A DNA stretch of 10,928 nt from Brachionus plicatilis (Eukaryota > Rotifera > Eurotatoria > Ploima > Brachionidae), in the NCBI GenBank assembly GCA_010279815.1, contig QEOQ01000212.1, positions 369,381 to 380,308 on the forward strand, written 5' to 3'. This document shows positions 7,092-10,928 of the stretch, in pieces (the first letter of the stretch is position 1; each line of letters opens with the position of its first letter). Both the position numbers and the translations under genes were made by a program. The notes beneath the pieces were generated by a model. That model made no database searches and was not told where the DNA came from. It worked only from the letters and a program-made list of their open reading frames with translations.

Positions 7092-7300
7092 ATTTGAATA
7101 GATACCCGTATTAGTAGTAATTAGGATGATCTAATTGAATTTGAACCTTTATTAAAAGTGCTAATATTGGCTGAATTTTAGTCTCAATTGAATATAGTTA
7201 TGGCTAGAAAATGTAGATTACAATCGAGACAGATAGAACAAATCATTTAAAAAGATAAAAAAACATAAATAAAGAAAATAAAAAATATAACAAAACATTT

Positions 7301-7315
7301 AATAATAATAATAAT
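7301..7315. repeat. AAT microsatellite
   Basis: About five AAT units in a row; simple sequence. Confidence 0.8.
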
Positions 7316-7326
7316 ATAAGTTACAA

Positions 7327-7342
7327 CAAGCTAGCAAGCTAG
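7327..7342. repeat. CAAGCTAG tandem pair
   Basis: Two perfect copies of CAAGCTAG, just upstream of the stem-loop at 7352. Confidence 0.8.
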
Positions 7343-7351
7343 ACTTGCAAA

Positions 7352-7375
7352 GATGGGAAACAGTAGAATCCCATC
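7352..7375. repeat. Perfect 7-bp stem-loop, GC-rich for this region
   Basis: GATGGGA and TCCCATC pair perfectly around a 10-base loop (AACAGTAGAA). No long U-tract or coding context makes it a terminator. It is too short for a tRNA or a typical microRNA precursor. Confidence 0.7.
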
Positions 7376-7779
7376 CATCATCATTTAATCAATTAATTAG
7401 AAAAAAATGTAATCAATTTTAAAAAAAGGTAAAAAAATAAAAATTCAAAATTCATTTTTTTTTAATATTTTTAAAAAAAAAATTGAAGTTTAAAAAATAA
7501 AAAAATTGAAGTTTAAAAAATATAAAATCAATTTAATATATAAGATAAAAAAAAGAAATTCAAATCCAAATTTTTTTAATTTATTTCAATTAGCAGAATT
7601 AATCCATTATTAAATAAATAACATTAAATTTTATCTTTGGATGTGTATGTGTATTTTAACACAATTTATCTTTAATAATTGAAAAATTTAAATTTAAATT
7701 AAATTTTCAAACTGGAGAATTTTAATTGATTTTTTATAAGCAATTCTTGAATTAAATTCAGTCTAAAATTCTTCTCATT
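7376..7779. other. AT-rich stretch
   Basis: A/T runs with stops throughout. A 23-bp-period tandem pair lies at about 7480-7522 (unit AAATTGAAGTTTAAAAAATA). Its GAAGTT echoes the family-C core. Confidence 0.6.
7480..7522. repeat. Tandem pair, 23-bp period
   Basis: AAATTGAAGTTTAAAAAATA occurs at 7480 and 7503 with an AAA-rich spacer. Confidence 0.8.
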
Positions 7780-7935
7780 TTAACAATTCAAGTTGTTTTG
7801 GCAAAATGAAGTTTCAGATCAAATTTAAAGATCAAAAGGATCATTTAAAATTTTAAAACTTAATTAATCTAATCATTTTAATACTTTTTAAGAGATAAAT
7901 ACTAAACATTACTAGACATGTTATGTTTAATAATA
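7780..7935. repeat. Dispersed repeat family C, copy 3 (diverged)
   Basis: GGCAAAATGAAGTTTCAGATCAAAT-type sequence at 7799-7825 matches the upstream flank and core of copy 1 (GGCAAATTGAAGTTCATGATC) with several changes. Similarity recurs at the ACTAAACATTACTAGACAT / TGTTTAATA end. Same orientation as copies 1 and 2. Confidence 0.6.
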
Positions 7936-8194
7936 GTTCATTATCAAATTAACAGCAAAATGATTCGTCTCTAATTTATTTAACAAAATAATTCAGGAAA
8001 ATTAAAAAATTCAAAATTATAACTCTTATATCCATTTATTCAAACTTAAATAATTTTTCCACTTCAATAAATTATAAATTTCAAAGCAGCAAATTTTAAT
8101 GTCTTTAAAACAAAGTTTTCATTAAAATCAATTAAAATATTTTAACTTATTAAAGTTCAATAAAAAGGGACATTTTTAAATTTTAGATATTATA

Positions 8195-8212
8195 ATTATT
8201 ATTATTATTATT
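8195..8212. repeat. ATT microsatellite
   Basis: Six ATT units in a row. Confidence 0.85.
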
Positions 8213-8224
8213 TATTTCAGTGAA

Positions 8225-8237
8225 CGCCTTTAAGGCG
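8225..8237. repeat. 13-bp palindrome CGCCTTTAAGGCG
   Basis: Perfect six-base arms CGCCTT/AAGGCG around one T, in otherwise AT-rich DNA. Confidence 0.8.
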
Positions 8238-8410
8238 ATGTTAAGAAAATATTAAAAAAGAATAAATGAGATATACAGTTTTAAAGAGATTAAAGACAAA
8301 TATTTGAAATCATACTAAATAATTATATGAAAATAAACCTGACATGGCATGTCTTGTAATTTCTTTGGAAAAAATTTATTTTTGTCTCTATTGTAAAAAA
8401 ATATTACAAT

Positions 8411-8450
8411 TTATATTTTGATTTTTTGATTATGATCTCAAACTTCAATT
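8411..8450 (-). repeat. Inverted partial copy of repeat family C
   Basis: On the minus strand this reads AATTGAAGTTTGAGATCATAA followed by ATCAAAAAATCAAAAT, aligning to the 39-bp core with several substitutions. It is short and AT-rich, so the match is suggestive only. Confidence 0.4.
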
Positions 8451-8595
8451 TTTTGTTATTTTTTATATAATTTAAGTTTATTTCTTTTTGATGTTCATAG
8501 TTTATATTTTTTTTTCAAATAAATCAACTAAATTTGTATAATTGATTATATCAATTTGAATTGATATATATTTTAATCTGAAACGGTTTGTAACA

Positions 8596-9133
8596 CAGTC
8601 GACTCTCGATAATTCGGAATGATTTGGACCGACAAAAAAACATTCCGGATTAAGTTTTTCTGATTAGCTCTAAATCGGAATTTGTTTTTTTTTAAATATC
8701 CGGATTGGTGAAATATTATTTTAGAAAGAACATATTTACAATTTTAATTAAAATTTTAACAAAAAAATTTTTGGAGCAAAAATTAATTTTTAATAAATAA
8801 GAAGAAATTAACGGTTGATTTAAATTAGAAAAATTTAATTCGGATTCTCTGCTTTTTACATTTGATATTAAATCAATATATGAGACTTTAAATTCTTTTG
8901 ATTTTTCAATAAATAACTGAATCTTTTGGAGGGCCTCATGAACATTTTTAAAACTTTTTAATCAGGGATTTTTAATCATTTTTTAATCAGTGTTCATTTT
9001 TCAAGTTAAAAAAAAAACCGGAATAAAATCTCGAATTAAAGAAGTAATTTTACACTGAAAAAAATCATTTAGGCGTAGGGACCAAGAAAATCTATCCGAA
9101 TACCGAATTGTCCGAATTATCGAGAGTTGACTT
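8596..9133 (-). mobile_element. pogo/Tigger-like DNA transposon, deletion derivative (538 bp)
   Basis: The ends are inverted repeats: 8597-8618 and the reverse complement of 9111-9132 agree at 21 of 22 bases, sharing ACTCTCGATAATTCGGA. CAGT at the left end and the ACTCTCGATAATTCGGA start are typical of animal pogo/Tigger elements (Tc1/mariner superfamily). A GGACC/GGTCC motif also recurs about 10-25 bases inside each end. The expected TA target duplication is present on the right (9134-9135) but is CA on the left (8594-8595). The element is far shorter than an autonomous copy and retains only a transposase tail on the minus strand (8716-8961), so it is a dead internal-deletion copy that transcribes right to left. 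Confidence 0.85.
8716..8961 (-). pseudogene. C-terminal remnant of pogo/Tigger-like transposase
   Basis: The minus strand is open for 81 codons between a TGA (8962-8964) and a TAA (8716-8718), with no early ATG, which is unlikely by chance in DNA this AT-rich. It starts LKSFKNVHEALQKIQLFIEK, then reads SKEFKVSYIDLISNVKSRES. An EAL-x(2)-(I/L)-x-x-(F/L)-(I/L)-E helix near the end of the protein is typical of pogo/Tigger/jerky-type transposases. It lies wholly inside the inverted-repeat-bounded element and points the same way as the deduced transcript. The DDE catalytic core and the CENP-B-like DNA-binding domain are absent, so it has no activity. The family assignment rests mainly on the element's ends. 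Confidence 0.55.
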
Positions 9134-9144
9134 TAATTAAGCGA

Positions 9145-9200
9145 TGACAAAAAATTCGCGGATTCGGCAAAAAAATTTCCGGCTTCCGAGTTTTAGGCAC
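9145..9200. repeat. GC-richer imperfect inverted repeat patch
   Basis: TCGCGGATTCGGCAA and TTTCCGGCTTCCGAG face each other around an A-run and pair imperfectly (about 9 of 14). A similar arrangement, with GAATTTTCCGGGCTTTT preceded by CGGGTATAC, occurs at 587-616. It lies just outside the right end of the pogo-like element, after TTTAATTAAGCGATGAC, and is not part of it. Confidence 0.45.
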
Positions 9201-9945
9201 AACCTCAAGTGTACAACTATGAGAAAAATTCTTTTGTTTAATTTATGTTAAATTTAAATCTAAATATTTTTTCAATAAAAATTAAGAGAAAATTTTGTGG
9301 ATAGAATATTTAAATTTTGACAATTAACTTTTTGTAAAACATTAAAAATTTGCCATTGTGACTTGTTGAATTTTTTAAATGCCTGGTCAAACTAAAAAGG
9401 CAAATTTTATGATTTTCCAAGTCTTTTCACAAAATTACAGTGACAAATATTATACTAAAAAAAAATAAAATAAAATTACATTTATTTATAAATTTTCAAA
9501 ATATTCAAAAATAATAAATTTTTATTTTTAGAGTGCATGAAAGCATGTATAAATTTTGATAGAATTAATCTTTTTAAAGCAGTTTAATTTAGTAATTGTT
9601 ACATGTGGTTATAAACAAAAAAAATTTTTTTAATTAAGAAAATGTATTGCTGGTGATCCTAATTAAAGATTAGATTTAATTTAGAAGAAAATTGAAGTGC
9701 TTTGTAGACGATTGAAAATAAAATATGGAGAACATTTTCTTAAATAAGACAATTTTTTGCACATTTAAGGAAAAAATACTAAGAATAATATAAATATACA
9801 CGAATAAAACGCTTAGACACTGAATTTTCAGCTATGTATTCATTGAGAAAGCAAAAAATCAAGAAAAAAATATTTCTAATCACATAACCTAGATTCTTGA
9901 ATTTTAGCTTTTTTTTTTATTAGATTAATCTGCGTCGGACTAGTC
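9201..9945. other. AT-rich stretch without recognisable features
   Basis: Frequent stops in all frames, with no repeat shared with the rest of the window and no structured RNA seen. Confidence 0.55.
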
Positions 9946-10035
9946 ATAGGGATAAGATAAAGCCCCAACGAGCACTTGTTCATTATTTTTAACCCAGTAT
10001 CGTTTTAAATGTTTTTCGAGCCAGATTCGTTCTTA
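9946..10035 (-). pseudogene. Short coding-like segment, unidentified
   Basis: The minus strand, between a TAA (10033-10035) and a TAG, reads ERIWLEKHLKRYWVKNNEQV, then LVGALSYPYD. It has two Trp, two His/Tyr-rich spots and less AT-biased codons than the flanks; SDAD follows after the stop. The (V/L)-L-V-(W)-G-A-L-S-Y part faintly resembles the VMVWG(C/A)xS(Y/W) block of Tc1-type transposases, but without the Trp before Gly and with no catalytic Asp context. At 30 codons it may be chance. It adjoins repeat A copy 2. Confidence 0.2.
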
Positions 10036-10042
10036 TCAATGA

Positions 10043-10178
10043 TTTTTTTTAATTTAATTCAAATCAAGCCCAACGAAAAGATAAAAAGAAAATGTGTACG
10101 CGTTTGTAAACAATTTGATTTATTATGTGCTTTTTGAACGCCATTTTTTTTCAAATTAAAATAGATAAAAATCAAGTT
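10043..10178. repeat. Dispersed repeat family A, copy 2
   Basis: Same orientation as 2337-2458. It shares CAACGAAAAGATAAAAA and ATGTGCTTTTTGAACGCCATT. The middle is longer here, with an extra CGCG-containing stretch (GTGTACGCGTTTGTAAAC) that is close to a palindrome. Confidence 0.75.
10064..10144 (-). CDS. 26-residue micro-ORF in repeat A copy 2
   Basis: The minus strand reads from an ATG (10142-10144) to a TGA (10064-10066), starting MAFKKHIINQIVYKRVHIFF. The first seven residues equal those of the 2350-2421 frame. The shared DNA near the end is read one base out of phase here, so the C-terminal parts differ. In the other frame the end would read FIFSLGLI, close to FIFSLSLI of copy 1, which implies a frame change between copies. 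The start context is good (A at -3, G at +4). Expression is not shown. Confidence 0.15.
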   Translation of the reverse strand: MAFKKHIINQIVYKRVHIFFLSFRWA

Positions 10179-10179
10179 T

Positions 10180-10928
10180 TAATGCATATTTTGAGTTTTG
10201 TCTAAATTAACAAGTAGGCTCAAAAAAGCAAACGTCAGCTCGCTTTCATAATTTAGCTTGATGGGCTCTCGATTCTGAGACTACAATTAAATTTAAAAAA
10301 AAAAATTTTTCTTTTTTTAAAATCTTGTGATGAACATATTTGTTCAGAGTCTTCTTTTTTGTAGCCTACATTGATGTAGATACATTTTTTTTTCCCAAAC
10401 AAAAGGTTATTGAGCGTAGCAGATTTTTTCATTTTTTAATTAAGTTTAATTCGGTAGTGTGACAAAAAAGATAAATTTATTGATTTTGTTTTGTGCAAGT
10501 GACAAATAAAATGAAAGAAATTTTATTTTTTTTAAATTTTATTATTGAAATGCTTTTTTTCATGGTTTGATTAGCTTTAGAATGAATAATTTAAAGTAAA
10601 TACGAGTACTTACATTTGGCGAACATGTTCTGGGCGCTATGATCTGATTTTGGAAAAGAAATTATGGTTTTTTTTTATTTGTAAAAATTTTGATGTAGTA
10701 CTAGCTCCTTCAGGTAAAAATAAATTTCAAATAAGTAAAAATTAATAAAGAGTTTATCATTATTTTTTTCAAAGCCAGATTTGGCGATTATAAAAATATT
10801 AAAAAAGAGAAATTCTTATAAAAATTAAGACTATTTTTTTTGTCTCTTTTTAGACTTCAAGATTACTTAATAAAAAAATAAAAAAAAAATTTACATAATT
10901 TCTATTTTTACAATTAAAAATAGTTTCA
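10180..10928. other. AT-rich stretch, possible third repeat-A fragment
   Basis: Mostly A/T runs. At 10425-10500 a TTTTTTAATTAAGTTTA start and an AAAAAAGATAAA block resemble repeat A but lack its CTTTTTGAACGCCATT part. No gene was seen. Confidence 0.4.

Larger units (their letters stand above)
6282..7130 (-). pseudogene. Low-stop minus-strand region including repeat B copy 2
   Basis: From 7130 down to about 6555, one minus-strand frame has only about five internal stops in some 190 codons; I would expect roughly three times as many at this AT content. It begins ITTNTGIYSNTIPIKNKLKF, then VRFFPNILK, KYWKIQNLEEFNKEIEF, and SPFIDSKFIKQKQLGLGNN. After a TAA (6858-6860) it continues YRFKCDKMRKYHQNGRKLEN. 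The zinc-finger-like segment at 6171-6281 uses the same frame, but 6282-6550 is full of stops. No conserved catalytic motif is recognised. The repeated part (6957-7091) has a second copy at 3915-4045, so the source is probably a mobile element or a duplicated gene. Confidence 0.25.

Noticed and set aside
7125..7250. Plus-strand stretch reading DLIEFEPLLKVLILAEF, a stop, then MARKCRLQSRQIEQII
   Set aside because: Too short, interrupted by TAG, no recognised family, no second copy in the window.
8189..8222. TTATTTCAG after a T-rich run as a splice acceptor
   Set aside because: T-rich runs followed by AG are everywhere here, and the sequence after it does not open a convincing exon.
1..10928. 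Search for CRISPR arrays, rRNA, tRNA and bacterial operons
   Set aside because: No regularly spaced repeats, no conserved RNA blocks and no adjacent long frames were seen.

Overview
This is very AT-rich DNA (by eye well over 70 % A+T), full of A- and T-runs, with no intact protein-coding gene, rRNA, tRNA or CRISPR array that I can support. The decayed transposon remains (a pogo/Tigger-type DNA transposon, a non-LTR retrotransposon reverse transcriptase, possibly a mariner-type transposase), the missing long frames and the many short repeats fit an intergenic or intronic, repeat-filled stretch of a eukaryotic genome, most likely an invertebrate animal. The species cannot be named from this sequence. 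Nothing looks bacterial: there are no Shine-Dalgarno/ORF series and no operons.

Layout. 1-2336 is mostly featureless AT-rich DNA with a small GC bump at 221-340, which holds a 39-codon minus-strand frame, and another near 581-660. 2337-2458 is the first copy of a dispersed repeat that recurs at 10043-10178; its minus strand starts a tiny frame reading MAFKKHI in both copies. 3639-3737 (minus) resembles a mariner transposase block. 3915-4045 and 6957-7091 are two copies of a second repeat whose minus strands encode similar peptides. 4290-4440, 5561-5690 and 7780-7935 are copies of a third repeat, with an inverted relative at 8411-8450 and a palindromic derivative at 5757-5781. Between the first two copies lies the clearest fossil, 4864-5546 (+): a non-LTR reverse transcriptase fragment with an ADD active-site remnant.

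5790-7130 shows unusually long open stretches on the minus strand, including a segment resembling a degenerate zinc finger. It may be a heavily mutated transposase or host gene. 8596-9133 is a 538-bp pogo/Tigger-like element with good terminal inverted repeats and an 81-codon minus-strand transposase tail. 9150-9200 is a GC-richer imperfect inverted repeat. 9950-10035 (minus) is a short coding-like segment. The rest is simple AT-rich sequence.

I see no working gene system. The window reads as a graveyard of mobile elements plus at least three local repeat families, two of which keep traces of coding sequence. All identities come from manual translation and pattern recognition and have not been checked by search.
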